Shown here: positions 54,605-63,774 of the stretch, one piece after another
Layout of the letters: each line of letters begins with the position of its first letter
Position numbering within the stretch: position 1 is the stretch's first letter
Origin: Paenibacillus polymyxa M1
GTDB lineage: Bacteria; Bacillota; Bacilli; Paenibacillales; Paenibacillaceae
Direction: 5' to 3'
DNA length: 64,000 nucleotides
NCBI RefSeq assembly: GCF_000237325.1
Contig: NC_017542.1
Coordinates: forward strand, 2,115,501 to 2,179,500
Translations under genes and position numbers: made by a program
Notes under the pieces: model-generated
What the model was told of the DNA's origin: nothing
Seen by the model: only the letters and a program-made list of their open reading frames with translations
Databases searched by the model: none

Positions 54605-55606
54605 ATGGCACAGAAGTTAGCAGAAAATGAACTGGATATGGATTTAGGAAAAGAATCAGGCGGGGGATTTGAGCGGTTTATGTTTTTCCTGATTCCGATT
54701 GTTTTCACAATCGTTCTGGTCGGGGTCTTGCTTACACTGTTCAATATGGACTTCAGAAGCGAAATGATCTCATTAGGGAACAAAATACCAATTGTTAAAA
54801 ATTGGATTCCTGAACCGAAGGATAAGGCAACCCAGACAAAAGAAGCGGATCAGAAGGCACAGTCTGAAAGTTCTGAAGCAACCATTCAACAGTTAAAAGC
54901 GGATTTAGCTAAGCAGACGGAAGAACTCAAAAAGGCTACCGCTGCTAAGACGACACAAGATAAAAAGGTTACTGAACTTCAGAATCAGGTCAATACACTG
55001 CAAACGCAACAGGAACAACAGTCGCAGACGGGTCAACAGGGACAGGCCGGGCAGCAGGGACAAGCAGGTACGCAAACTACAGACGGAACAACAAATGAAG
55101 ATCCTTATGTAAAACAGACCAGAGAACTTGCCAGCATGTATGAAGGAATGACGGCAAGTAAAGCTGCACCGATCATGGAGAATCTGACCACGGAAGAGAC
55201 CGTACAGCTCTTAAGCTACATGGACCCTGCCAACAGTGCGAAGATTTTGCAAAAGATGGACGCTAAAAAAGCAGCAGATATTACGATGGCTCTGAAAAAC
55301 GTAACGCCATCTACGGATTTATCGGTAGCTGCGTTGCAGTCTCGTCTGAAGAAGGATCAAGGTACTACAGCCGGAACGACGAGTAAAAGTCTGCAAAGCA
55401 CTCAAATCAGTAGCACATTTGCTTCCATGGACAAGAAAAGCGGTGCCGAACTTATTTTACAAACTTACAAAATCAGTCCGGATAAGGCATTAAACATATT
55501 AAATACAGTAGATGATTCGACACGTGCTTCTTTACTGCAATATATGTCTGCCAAGGATGCAGGTCAGACCGCGAAAATTTTGAATAAATTGATGGGTAGT
55601 AAGTAA
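54605..55606 (+). CDS. MotE/YlxF-like protein with MgtE N-terminal domain
   Basis: A 333-residue single-pass protein: helix at about 25-45 (FMFFLIPIVFTIVLVGVLLTL), a coiled coil (about 90-135), a Gln/Gly repeat with GQQGQA twice (about 140-152), and an MgtE-N-like helical domain (MYEGMTASKAAPIMENLTTEETVQLLSYMDP). It lies at the ylxF place between fliJ and fliK. MotE-type proteins chaperone the stator in some bacteria; the role here is inferred. Confidence 0.75.
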   Translation: MAQKLAENELDMDLGKESGGGFERFMFFLIPIVFTIVLVGVLLTLFNMDFRSEMISLGNKIPIVKNWIPEPKDKATQTKEADQKAQSESSEATIQQLKADLAKQTEELKKATAAKTTQDKKVTELQNQVNTLQTQQEQQSQTGQQGQAGQQGQAGTQTTDGTTNEDPYVKQTRELASMYEGMTASKAAPIMENLTTEETVQLLSYMDPANSAKILQKMDAKKAADITMALKNVTPSTDLSVAALQSRLKKDQGTTAGTTSKSLQSTQISSTFASMDKKSGAELILQTYKISPDKALNILNTVDDSTRASLLQYMSAKDAGQTAKILNKLMGSK

Positions 55607-55633
55607 TTTGAATTGAAGGGAGGTGAAAAATAT

Positions 55634-57088
55634 ATGACCCTTATTTCTCAAAGTGTATCTCTTAGCTCTAGTCAAACAGCTAACAGTACGACAGCATCAA
55701 CAACAAGTACAGCCACGGCTGCTGGAGCAACCACGGGTGCCTTTAATCAAACACTGACGCAAATGATGACAGGCGGGCAAACGGACTCAGCAGGAACAGA
55801 TGCAAATGGTTCTCCATTAGTTATGGTACTACCACTTATTGCAAGCGGAGAATCTGCGGAAGCTCCAACCGAGCCGCTGGTTGAAACATTAGCTCCTTTG
55901 CTGCAAAATCTCGAGAAGTTGGATGATCAGGTAGTTGCCGATCCTGCGCTGCTTGCAACTCTGCAATCGTGGATTCAGCAAGTACAACAGTTTTTGCAAG
56001 GCAATGGAACAAATCAACAGGCAGATGGTGGGGAAACGGCAGAGACTACAGGCTTGACAGCTTTGGCAGCTAATCCGGCAACTCTTCGTTTTGCATTGCA
56101 GGACGCTTTGTCACAACTTGCCAATGTAGCAGAACAGGCTTCGGGAGACCAAAAGACTAAGGTGACACAGTTACTACAATCGCTGCAAAGCGCAACGGCT
56201 GGGACGGGAGCTATTTCCGATGAGCAGTGGCATGGAGTATTGAAAGCTGTGGAACTTGCTGATAGTGGAGATTCACAAGCAGCCCAGCCTTCTGCACAAC
56301 GAGCAAATGGTGCTCAGACGTTAACTGCAGCATCTACAAACAAACAGGTTACTCCTCAGCAGCAAGCAAGTCAGGGTGAAACTAGCCAGCAAGGCTCAGA
56401 AGGACAGCGTTCATCAACGAATCTTCTCGTTCAGTCCGCAGTTAAACCTACTGTAACGGATGAAGCAGGTACATTCGTAGATGCAGCTGAGCAAGCGGAT
56501 CCGGCATCAACTGATAATCAGACTCCAGTGATCACGACTGCGGGGCAGCTTTCAGTACAAGCGCAGGGAACAACACCTTCGGCTCCAGCTCAACCAGTCG
56601 TACATGTACGGCAATTTGCCAAGGAGATGACTGAGTTTGTAGTACAAAAACTTGATATTGTAAAACACACTGGTTTGACAGAAGCGACCATCATGCTTCG
56701 TCCAGATCATCTGGGCCAGCTGGAGGTTAAGCTAACGATGCAAAATGGTCATCTGGTTGCCCAGTTCATGACTGAGCATAGCGGAGCGAAGGATTTGCTG
56801 GAACAGCAAATGTCGCAGTTGCGCACGAGTCTTCAGAGCCAAGGTATTCAAGTGGATAAAGTAGAAGTTACGCACAATGAGTCGCTATCCTCCCATATGT
56901 ATCAGGATGGACGTGGATCTGGGGCTAATCAGCAGCAGCAATCCAACCAACGTTCTAAAGCTCGAGGTAGAGAAGAGAGCGAGGATGCTGTGAAGGTAGC
57001 TGAAATGACAGAAGAGCTTCGTAACTGGACAGTAGAACAACGCGCAGATGACATGAATCGGACAGGCTCCTTTACAGCACAAGCGTAA
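55634..57088 (+). CDS. fliK: Flagellar hook-length control protein FliK
   Basis: A 484-residue protein with a Ser/Thr/Gln-rich ruler region and the conserved C-terminal Flg_hook domain (LTEATIMLRPDHLGQLEVKLTMQNGHLVAQF). It measures hook length and switches export through FlhB. ATG 55634 follows GGGAGGTG by eight bases; TTG 55613 lies before it. Confidence 0.92.
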   Translation: MTLISQSVSLSSSQTANSTTASTTSTATAAGATTGAFNQTLTQMMTGGQTDSAGTDANGSPLVMVLPLIASGESAEAPTEPLVETLAPLLQNLEKLDDQVVADPALLATLQSWIQQVQQFLQGNGTNQQADGGETAETTGLTALAANPATLRFALQDALSQLANVAEQASGDQKTKVTQLLQSLQSATAGTGAISDEQWHGVLKAVELADSGDSQAAQPSAQRANGAQTLTAASTNKQVTPQQQASQGETSQQGSEGQRSSTNLLVQSAVKPTVTDEAGTFVDAAEQADPASTDNQTPVITTAGQLSVQAQGTTPSAPAQPVVHVRQFAKEMTEFVVQKLDIVKHTGLTEATIMLRPDHLGQLEVKLTMQNGHLVAQFMTEHSGAKDLLEQQMSQLRTSLQSQGIQVDKVEVTHNESLSSHMYQDGRGSGANQQQQSNQRSKARGREESEDAVKVAEMTEELRNWTVEQRADDMNRTGSFTAQA

Positions 57089-57107
57089 TGATGGAGGTGA
57101 GAACACA

Positions 57108-57641
57108 ATGACGACTACAGACAACAATGTATCCACCAGTAACGTCTGGCCGAATTACAATGTGAATAATGTCAAAACAGCAAGTGCCAAGGATACTAAA
57201 ACGATGGGTAAAGATCAATTTTTAAAAATCTTGATCACTCAACTACAAAATCAGGATCCAATGCAGCCTTTGGAGGATAAAGAATTCATCGCCCAAATGG
57301 CACAGTTTTCCTCAGTGGAACAACTGATGAACATTTCTACGCAGTTGAATGCATTGGGACAGTCTTTGGGTACAGCTTCTGGTTTGATAGGAAAAGAAGT
57401 CAGTTGGATTGAGCCGGGGAAAAAAGATTCTATTACAGGTGAGACAGGCGCAGGTACGGTGAAAAGTGGAATCGTAGATTCCATCGTTATTCGCGACGGT
57501 GTGCAGTATGCCAAAATGGGAGCGGCTGAGGTGGCATTAAAAGATGTAACATCAGTAAGCCAGGCTAATACAACGGCTCCTGTTACAGAGACGTCAGATA
57601 CTTCATCTTCTTCCTCTACTGGAAGCGGTGAGAACTCATGA
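57108..57641 (+). CDS. flgD: Flagellar hook assembly protein FlgD
   Basis: Hook cap scaffold, 177 residues; the family segment MGKDQFLKILITQLQNQDPMQPLEDKEFIAQMAQFSSVEQL is complete. The C-terminal part is a short Ser/Thr tail and lacks the larger Tudor-FN3 domains of enteric FlgD. Confidence 0.95.
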   Translation: MTTTDNNVSTSNVWPNYNVNNVKTASAKDTKTMGKDQFLKILITQLQNQDPMQPLEDKEFIAQMAQFSSVEQLMNISTQLNALGQSLGTASGLIGKEVSWIEPGKKDSITGETGAGTVKSGIVDSIVIRDGVQYAKMGAAEVALKDVTSVSQANTTAPVTETSDTSSSSSTGSGENS

Positions 57642-58018
57642 ATGACAGGATAACGGTCGGACGCCTTTTTCCTACCAACGTTCCCCCGGCAGCGATTTCT
57701 CAAAACCGATTAAATTCGGTAACAAAGGATACCAAACCATTTGGTCAGGTGTTGCAGGAACAGGTGCTCAAGCTCAGCAACCATGCAGCCAAGCGACTGG
57801 AGCAGCGAGGAATAGAGTTGAGAAGTGACCAAATGGCGAAAATTAACTCTGCTGTGGATAAGGCTGCTGCCAAAGGCGCTAAAGAATCTTTAATTTTAAT
57901 GCAGGATATGGCTTTGATTGTTAGTGTGCCTAATCGAACGGTTGTTACTGCGATGGACAAGCAGTCCATGGAGGATAACGTATTTACGCAGATAGATAGT
58001 GCTGTAATTATTTCATAA
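57638..58018 (+). CDS. Flagellar operon protein (TIGR02530-like)
   Basis: A 126-residue protein with KLSNHAAKRLEQRGIELRSDQMAKINSAVDKAAAKGAKESLILMQDMALIVSV, the pattern of the small conserved protein found between flgD and the hook gene in Firmicutes. The exact role is unknown. ATG overlaps the flgD stop (ATGA). Confidence 0.8.
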   Translation: MNDRITVGRLFPTNVPPAAISQNRLNSVTKDTKPFGQVLQEQVLKLSNHAAKRLEQRGIELRSDQMAKINSAVDKAAAKGAKESLILMQDMALIVSVPNRTVVTAMDKQSMEDNVFTQIDSAVIIS

Positions 58019-58121
58019 AAAAATATACGAAGTGGCTGGCCCGAATAGGAAAGCCATGAAAAAGCCGCGGATCGACTGATGCGGTCAACTAAGCAACCAA
58101 TCAGAGGAGGATTTATACTCA

Positions 58122-58940
58122 ATGTTGAGATCAATGTATTCAGGTGTATCGGGCATGAAGGGCTTTCAAACAAAGCTGGACGTTATCGGTAACAACATTG
58201 CAAACGTAAATACTACAGGCTTCAAGTCCAGCCGAGTAATGTTCAAGGATATTTTGAGCCAAACAAGCTCGGGCGCAAGTGCGTCTGGAGAAGAAACGGC
58301 AGGAAGTAACGCAAAGCAAATTGGTTTGGGTTCGACTGTGTCCTCCATTGACACGCTCCATTTGCCAGGAAGTGCCATGACAACAAATAATCCAACAGAT
58401 TTACGCCTTAATGGTGATGGTTTCTTTTTGGTTAAAATGAATGCGGATCAAGAGGCTCCATACTTGACTAGAGCAGGAGATTTTCATATTGACGGAAATA
58501 GGCATTTGGTAACTTCGGACGGTTTTTTTGTTGCTGATTCAGGTGGTGGAGTTCCCATTACGTTAGCAGACGATGTTACTGCTTTCTCAATTTCTCAGGA
58601 TGGAACCATTGTACAAACTTTGGCATCTGGTGAAACAGATAATGCTACCAAAATTGGAGTAACTAAAGTAATCAATCCTGAAGGATTGGAAAAAATCGGA
58701 GGTAGTCTGTATCGTGCTACAGTTAACTCTGGAAACGAGGGTGAAATCACTGCTATGGAAGCAAACAGCGCTGATGATGGCACCGGTGCTATCATCTCGG
58801 GTCAGCTGGAAATGTCCAACGTTGATCTGACAGGCGAATTTACCGAAATGATCGTAGCTCAGCGCGGATTCCAAGCGAACTCGCGTATCATTACGACTTC
58901 GGATGAAGTGCTTCAGGAAGTTGTAAACTTGAAACGATAA
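58122..58940 (+). CDS. flgG: Flagellar hook/basal-body protein FlgG/FlgE type
   Basis: A 272-residue rod-hook family protein: LRSMYSGVSGMKGFQTKLDVIGNNIANVNTTGFK at the N-terminus and the C-terminal DLTGEFTEMIVAQRGFQANSRIITTSDEVLQEVVNLKR. In Bacillus the protein of this position and size is the hook (formerly flgG, now flgE). ATG 58122 follows CAGAGGAGG. Confidence 0.92.
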   Translation: MLRSMYSGVSGMKGFQTKLDVIGNNIANVNTTGFKSSRVMFKDILSQTSSGASASGEETAGSNAKQIGLGSTVSSIDTLHLPGSAMTTNNPTDLRLNGDGFFLVKMNADQEAPYLTRAGDFHIDGNRHLVTSDGFFVADSGGGVPITLADDVTAFSISQDGTIVQTLASGETDNATKIGVTKVINPEGLEKIGGSLYRATVNSGNEGEITAMEANSADDGTGAIISGQLEMSNVDLTGEFTEMIVAQRGFQANSRIITTSDEVLQEVVNLKR

Positions 58941-58952
58941 TCTCATTTAAAC

Positions 58953-58989
58953 GCGGAGGAGTAGAGGCTCCTCCGCACCTATCAGGAGG
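58953..58989 (+). promoter_or_regulatory. Hairpin with decoy and anti ribosome binding site before flbD
   Basis: GCGGAGGAG (58953-58961) pairs perfectly with CTCCTCCGC (58968-58976). The strand CTCCTCC is also complementary to the flbD binding site AGGAGG (58984-58989), so two exclusive foldings are possible. No T run follows. Confidence 0.6.
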
Positions 58990-59000
58990 TTGGTGTTACG

Positions 59001-59225
59001 ATGATCCCGTTAACGCGGCTGAACGGCTCGCCTATGTGGCTTAATGCGCTGCTCATTGAGACTGTGGAGGAAACACCGGATACATACGTCACTTTGGTGA
59101 CGGGGAAACGGTTGATTGTATTGGAAAAAGCGGCAGATGTCGTCTCCTTGATCAAGAGTTACAGCCGTGAAATCGGCATGCATGCCGCCACGATAAAAGT
59201 GCAACAAATGGAGGAAGACGAATGA
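59001..59225 (+). CDS. flbD: FlbD/SwrD family flagellar protein
   Basis: A 74-residue protein beginning MIPLTRLNGSPMWLNALLIETVEETPDTYVTL; Bacillus SwrD (YlzI) at this location raises flagellar motor power. ATG 59001 follows AGGAGG with 11 bases between. It overlaps fliL by 4 bases. Confidence 0.9.
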   Translation: MIPLTRLNGSPMWLNALLIETVEETPDTYVTLVTGKRLIVLEKAADVVSLIKSYSREIGMHAATIKVQQMEEDE

Positions 59226-59695
59226 AGAAGATGCTGCCATGGCTCATTACAATTTTACTCGCGATTACTTTGATTGCAGGCGCGGCCTTTGTACTTATAC
59301 CAGCGCTTAGCGGGAAGAAGTCGGAAGTCATACCGAATGCGCAAGCCGCTCAAGCAGAACAACTTCCAAGATTGTCAGCAGATGAATTGGTGGAAGTAAG
59401 CTCTGAAATTACCGGTATCAAAACAAATTTGGCAGACGCAGATTACATTGTGCAGATGAATCTTGCTTTTCAATTGAACGATGCCAAAGCCAAAGAAGCT
59501 TTTGAAAAAATCAAGGACATTAGTATTAAGCCTATCGTTATTCAATTACTTGCAGACACCAAACCTGATGAGCTCAGAACGGCTAAAGGCCGGGATCAGT
59601 TCAGTGACAAGCTGACGGATCTCATCAATAAGTCGCTCCCTGAAGGTCACCTGGGGAACGCCAAAATTACAGACTTTTTGCTGGCAGCCATTTGA
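59222..59695 (+). CDS. fliL: Flagellar basal-body associated protein FliL
   Basis: A 157-residue single-pass membrane protein (helix about 5-25) with a periplasm-side FliL domain ending FSDKLTDLINKSLPEGHLGNAKITDFLLAAI. It supports stator function. Confidence 0.92.
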   Translation: MKKMLPWLITILLAITLIAGAAFVLIPALSGKKSEVIPNAQAAQAEQLPRLSADELVEVSSEITGIKTNLADADYIVQMNLAFQLNDAKAKEAFEKIKDISIKPIVIQLLADTKPDELRTAKGRDQFSDKLTDLINKSLPEGHLGNAKITDFLLAAI

Positions 59696-59738
59696 TTCCA
59701 GGTGATCTTGTCAGGAACACGTAAGGGGGTGAATAACA

Positions 59739-60737
59739 TTGGTGGATGTACTGTCACAAGGGGAAATTGATGCCCTTTTAGCAGCTCTCTCGTCCGGTGA
59801 AATGGATGCGGAAGAACTCAAAAAGGAAGAAACCCAAAAGAAAGTTCGCGCTTATGATTTCAAGAGGGCGCTTAGGTTTTCCAAGGACCATATACGAAGT
59901 CTGACGCGGATACACGAGAACTTTGCACGGTATCTGACCACTTATTTTTCAGCACAGCTTCGTACTTTTGTCCAGATTAATGTCGTTCAGGTGGAGCAGC
60001 TTCCATATGATGAATTCATTCGCTCCATTCCGAAAATGACCATTCTAAACATTTTTGAAGCTGAACCACTGGAAGGCCGAATGGTGCTTGAGGTTCACCC
60101 GAACGTAGCTTATGCCATGCTGGACAGGCTTCTCGGAGGAACAGGTTCGGCACCAACTAAGGTTACCGCGTTGACCGAAATCGAGACGACGATCATGGAG
60201 CGAATTTTCAGCCGTACCTTTGATAGCCTGCAAGAGGCTTGGAAAACGGTACTGGACATTGAACCACGTCTAGAGGCTATGGAAACAAATCCGCAGTTCA
60301 TGCAGATTGTTTCGCCGAATGAGACGATTGCTCTGATTTCGCTTAGCACCAAAATTGGTGATACCACAGGGATGATTAATCTCTGTATCCCGCACGTGGT
60401 ATTGGAACCTATTATGGCCAGACTGTCCACGCACCAGTGGTTTACATCCGAAAAGAAATCAAGGGCGCCTGAAGAGATAGACGCCTTGAGATTACGGGTC
60501 ACCAAAGCAGAGCTTCCTATTATTGCGGAGTTGGGTGAATCCCGGATAAATGTAGCTGAGTTTTTGGGCCTTTCGGTAGGGGATGTCATTTCATTGAACA
60601 AGCCAGTCAAAGAAGGACTATCCATCCGGGTAGGCGAGAAGTTGAAGTTTATGGGAAGTCCCGGCATGGTAAGAGATCGTGTTGCCGTACAAATTGATGA
60701 AATTGTCAACGAAGGAGTTGAAGAAATTGACGAGTAA
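59739..60737 (+). CDS. fliM: Flagellar motor switch protein FliM
   Basis: The 332-residue C-ring protein begins VDVLSQGEIDALLAALSSGE, the CheY-binding N-terminus, and has GGTGSAPTKVTALTEIE and the C-terminal SpoA domain. TTG 59739 follows AAGGGGGTGA; GTG 59742 is also possible. Confidence 0.95.
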   Translation: MVDVLSQGEIDALLAALSSGEMDAEELKKEETQKKVRAYDFKRALRFSKDHIRSLTRIHENFARYLTTYFSAQLRTFVQINVVQVEQLPYDEFIRSIPKMTILNIFEAEPLEGRMVLEVHPNVAYAMLDRLLGGTGSAPTKVTALTEIETTIMERIFSRTFDSLQEAWKTVLDIEPRLEAMETNPQFMQIVSPNETIALISLSTKIGDTTGMINLCIPHVVLEPIMARLSTHQWFTSEKKSRAPEEIDALRLRVTKAELPIIAELGESRINVAEFLGLSVGDVISLNKPVKEGLSIRVGEKLKFMGSPGMVRDRVAVQIDEIVNEGVEEIDE

Positions 60738-62040
60738 AGACTATTTGTCCCAGGAGGAAATTGATGCCTTGCTGAAACAGTCTGAAGCGGGGACGGATTC
60801 TACTCCCGCAGGCAAGACCGTTGACGATTTTCTGACTTCTCTGGAGCAGGATGCTCTCGGGGAAATCGGTAATATAACGTTCGGCAGCGCAGCTACGGCT
60901 CTTTCCACACTGCTCGGTCAAAAGGTGGATATTACGACACCTAAAGTTTCAATTATTACACGTTCTGAATTTGAAACTGCATTTCCAAAGCCGCACGTAG
61001 CCGTACATGTAAATTATGTCGATGGATTTGAAGGCATTAACTCGCTTGTAATTAAAAAGCGTGATGCGCAGGTTATAGCGGATTTAATGCTTGGTGGTGA
61101 AGGAAATCCGGCAGATGAAGAATTGAATGAAATTCACATCAGTGCCGTGCAGGAAGCGATGAACCAGATGATGGGATCGTCTGCGACCTCTATGTCTACC
61201 ATGTTTAATCGTTTTGTTAATATCTCTCCACCAGGGATTGATATTTTGGATCCTCTGCACGGTGATGGAGTATCCAGCCTGCCAGATGAAGAGACGCTGA
61301 TTACAGTATCCTTCCGGTTATTGATTGGAGATCTGATTGACTCTACACTGATGCAACTGTTACCTGTTAATTTCGCCAAAAAGATGGTGAGCATCTTAAT
61401 GAATGGCGGAGAGGATGACGAGCAACCGCAAGCGTCCGCACAGCAGGCAGCTGCAACAGCTGCTCCCGAAGCGCCGACACAAGCTAGTACTCCGCAGCCA
61501 CCGTCTGCACCAGCCTACCAACAGCCGCCTGCAGCCGCGCAGGCGCCGCAAGATGCAGGCTATGGGCAACAACCGCCAATGTATCCTCAAGATCCGGGAT
61601 ATGGGCAGCAGGGCGCTCCAGGGTATGGAACGCCGGGGTATGGAATGCCAGCAGGTGTGCCGCCGCAAGTGCCTTATGGAACACCTCATCATTATGGGGC
61701 TGTACCACCGGGACGTAATGTAAATGTGCAGCCTGTACAATTTTCTAACTTGCAGTCCGGTGGATTTCCGCAAGTGGATGAAAACAATTTAAATTTATTG
61801 ATGGACATTCCCCTTAGAGTCACCGTAGAATTAGGAAGGACCCAAAAGCAAATTAAAGATATTCTGGAGCTCTCACAAGGTTCAATTATTGAACTGGACA
61901 AGCTTGCCGGGGAGCCGGTGGACATTATGGTTAACAACAAACTGATTGCCAAGGGCGAGGTTGTCGTAATCGACGAGAACTTTGGCGTGCGTGTAACGGA
62001 TATTGTAAGCCAATGGGACCGAATTCAAAAATTACAATAA
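60727..62040 (+). CDS. fliY: Flagellar motor switch phosphatase FliY
   Basis: A 437-residue protein with the N-terminal SQEEIDALLKQSE motif, a CheC-like phosphatase domain (LEQDALGEIGNITFGSAATALSTLLGQ and the second EIHISAVQEAMNQMMGS site), a Pro/Gln/Tyr/Gly-rich linker (about 245-345, with GYGQQ and PGYG repeats), and the C-terminal FliN domain. TTG 60727 follows AAGGAG and overlaps fliM by 11 bases. It dephosphorylates CheY-P at the motor. Confidence 0.93.
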   Translation: MTSKDYLSQEEIDALLKQSEAGTDSTPAGKTVDDFLTSLEQDALGEIGNITFGSAATALSTLLGQKVDITTPKVSIITRSEFETAFPKPHVAVHVNYVDGFEGINSLVIKKRDAQVIADLMLGGEGNPADEELNEIHISAVQEAMNQMMGSSATSMSTMFNRFVNISPPGIDILDPLHGDGVSSLPDEETLITVSFRLLIGDLIDSTLMQLLPVNFAKKMVSILMNGGEDDEQPQASAQQAAATAAPEAPTQASTPQPPSAPAYQQPPAAAQAPQDAGYGQQPPMYPQDPGYGQQGAPGYGTPGYGMPAGVPPQVPYGTPHHYGAVPPGRNVNVQPVQFSNLQSGGFPQVDENNLNLLMDIPLRVTVELGRTQKQIKDILELSQGSIIELDKLAGEPVDIMVNNKLIAKGEVVVIDENFGVRVTDIVSQWDRIQKLQ

Positions 62041-62069
62041 AAGCATAATTTAGGGAGGATTTATTTCAG

Positions 62070-62435
62070 ATGGCAAACCGTATTTTGATCGTGGACGATG
62101 CTGCATTTATGAGAATGATGATTCGGGACATCCTGTCCAAAAATGGATTTGAAGTAGTAGGAGAGGCCCAGGATGGATCACAGGCCATTGAAAAATTCAA
62201 GGAGCTTCGTCCTGACCTGATTACGATGGATATCACGATGCCTGAGATGGACGGCATTGCCGCTCTGAAGGAAATCAAACAAATTGACCCGAACGCAAAG
62301 GTTATCATGTGTTCCGCGATGGGTCAGCAAGCTATGGTAATTGATGCCATTCAAGCTGGCGCAAAAGATTTTATCGTTAAGCCATTCCAATCGGATCGGG
62401 TTATCGAAGCCATCAACAAGACACTGGGTGTGTAA
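62070..62435 (+). CDS. cheY: Chemotaxis response regulator CheY
   Basis: A 121-residue stand-alone receiver with Asp9/Asp10 (LIVDDAAF), the phosphoacceptor Asp54 (TMDITMPEMDG), the Ser of MCSAMGQ and Lys of VKPF. It signals from CheA to the switch. Confidence 0.96.
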   Translation: MANRILIVDDAAFMRMMIRDILSKNGFEVVGEAQDGSQAIEKFKELRPDLITMDITMPEMDGIAALKEIKQIDPNAKVIMCSAMGQQAMVIDAIQAGAKDFIVKPFQSDRVIEAINKTLGV

Positions 62436-62447
62436 GGCGCATCCAGT

Positions 62448-62984
62448 ATGGATACACAACAGGGTGCCTCTGACGCTTTGAGTACATCCAGCAATATAGG
62501 AAACATTGCTTGGGTCCTTTTCGTGCTAATCTTTATCATCGTACTGATCGTGTACTTGATACGGTTTTTGAGTAAAAGAAATCAGAGCTGGTTCAGCAAC
62601 CGCTCCGTTCGCATACTGGGAGGCGTGGGGCTTGGCCCCAATAAATCCCTTCAGCTTGTTGAAGTTGGTAGCAGTGTGTACCTCATTGGTGTGGGAGAAG
62701 ATATCCGGCTTGTTGACAAAGTATCCGATCCTGAAGAAGTGGAGCAAATTTTGGCCGCACTGGAGCAGGAAGCTTCTCTGCAGCGCGGCCCAATTGCCCC
62801 GCTATTCGCTAAAATTGCGGATAAGCTTCGCCGGAACAACGCGGCACAGCAGCAGCAACCTGAAGAGGAAACATCTTTTCATGAGATGTTTGAATCCAAG
62901 CTTCGGCAGATGCCGAATCGCAAGGATAAACTTGAAAAGTTGCGCAATGAGGAGAATACTACAGATCGGTCGGGAGATTCATGA
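62448..62984 (+). CDS. fliO: Flagellar biosynthesis protein FliO/FliZ
   Basis: A 178-residue protein with one membrane helix (about 22-42) and the FliO segment SVRILGGVGLGPNKSLQLVEVGSSVYLIGVGEDI; the C-terminal tail is charged. It assists FliP assembly. It overlaps fliP by 4 bases. Confidence 0.9.
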   Translation: MDTQQGASDALSTSSNIGNIAWVLFVLIFIIVLIVYLIRFLSKRNQSWFSNRSVRILGGVGLGPNKSLQLVEVGSSVYLIGVGEDIRLVDKVSDPEEVEQILAALEQEASLQRGPIAPLFAKIADKLRRNNAAQQQQPEEETSFHEMFESKLRQMPNRKDKLEKLRNEENTTDRSGDS

Positions 62985-63736
62985 GAAAAAAGATTATACT
63001 AGCATGTTTGCTGCTTGTCTTGTTCAGCTTCATTTCGGTGACGGCGGCCTCTGCGGAACCGATTCCGAACATTGATATTCAAGTCGGCAATTCGGACAAA
63101 GGACAGCCCGGTGCCACCTCGCTGTCTATTATTTTACTTATTACTGTCATTAGTGTAGCGCCCGCGTTGCTTGTACTTATGACAAGTTTTACGCGTATCG
63201 TGATTGTACTTGGCTTTGTGCGAACTTCACTGGGAACTCAGCAGATGCCGCCTAATCAGGTGCTTGTTGGACTGGCCTTGTTTCTCACCTTATTTATTAT
63301 GGCGCCGACCTTCTCAGCTATGAACGAAACTGCGCTTCAGCCGTATCTCAAGGGGGATATAACACAGTCTCAGGCACTAGATAAGGCATCGGTACCGATT
63401 AAGACTTTTATGTTCTCTCATACACGTGAGAAGGATCTACTGCTCTTTATGAAATACACCAAGATGGAAAAACCAAAAAACTATCAAGATATTCCACTAA
63501 CGGTGATGGTTCCGGCATATGCAATCAGTGAGTTGAAAACAGCATTTCAGATGGGCTTTATGATTTTTATACCCTTTTTAGTTATAGACATTGTAGTGTC
63601 CAGTACACTCATGGCTATGGGGATGATGATGCTACCACCGGTAATGATCTCGCTTCCTTTTAAAATACTACTTTTCGTACTTGTAGATGGTTGGTATTTG
63701 GTCGTCAAATCATTACTTCTGAGTTTTAATACATGA
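62981..63736 (+). CDS. fliP: Flagellar export gate protein FliP
   Basis: A 251-residue protein with a signal peptide (about 1-25) and conserved FliP motifs MTSFTRIVIVLGFVRTSLGTQQMPPNQVL, the FMIFIPFLVIDIVVSS helix and MMMLPPVMISLPFKILLFVLVDGW. It forms the core of the export gate with FliQ and FliR. Confidence 0.96.
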   Translation: MRKKIILACLLLVLFSFISVTAASAEPIPNIDIQVGNSDKGQPGATSLSIILLITVISVAPALLVLMTSFTRIVIVLGFVRTSLGTQQMPPNQVLVGLALFLTLFIMAPTFSAMNETALQPYLKGDITQSQALDKASVPIKTFMFSHTREKDLLLFMKYTKMEKPKNYQDIPLTVMVPAYAISELKTAFQMGFMIFIPFLVIDIVVSSTLMAMGMMMLPPVMISLPFKILLFVLVDGWYLVVKSLLLSFNT

Positions 63737-63774
63737 ATACTTTTCTGCAAGGACAGCAATCAAGGAGGACGGCA

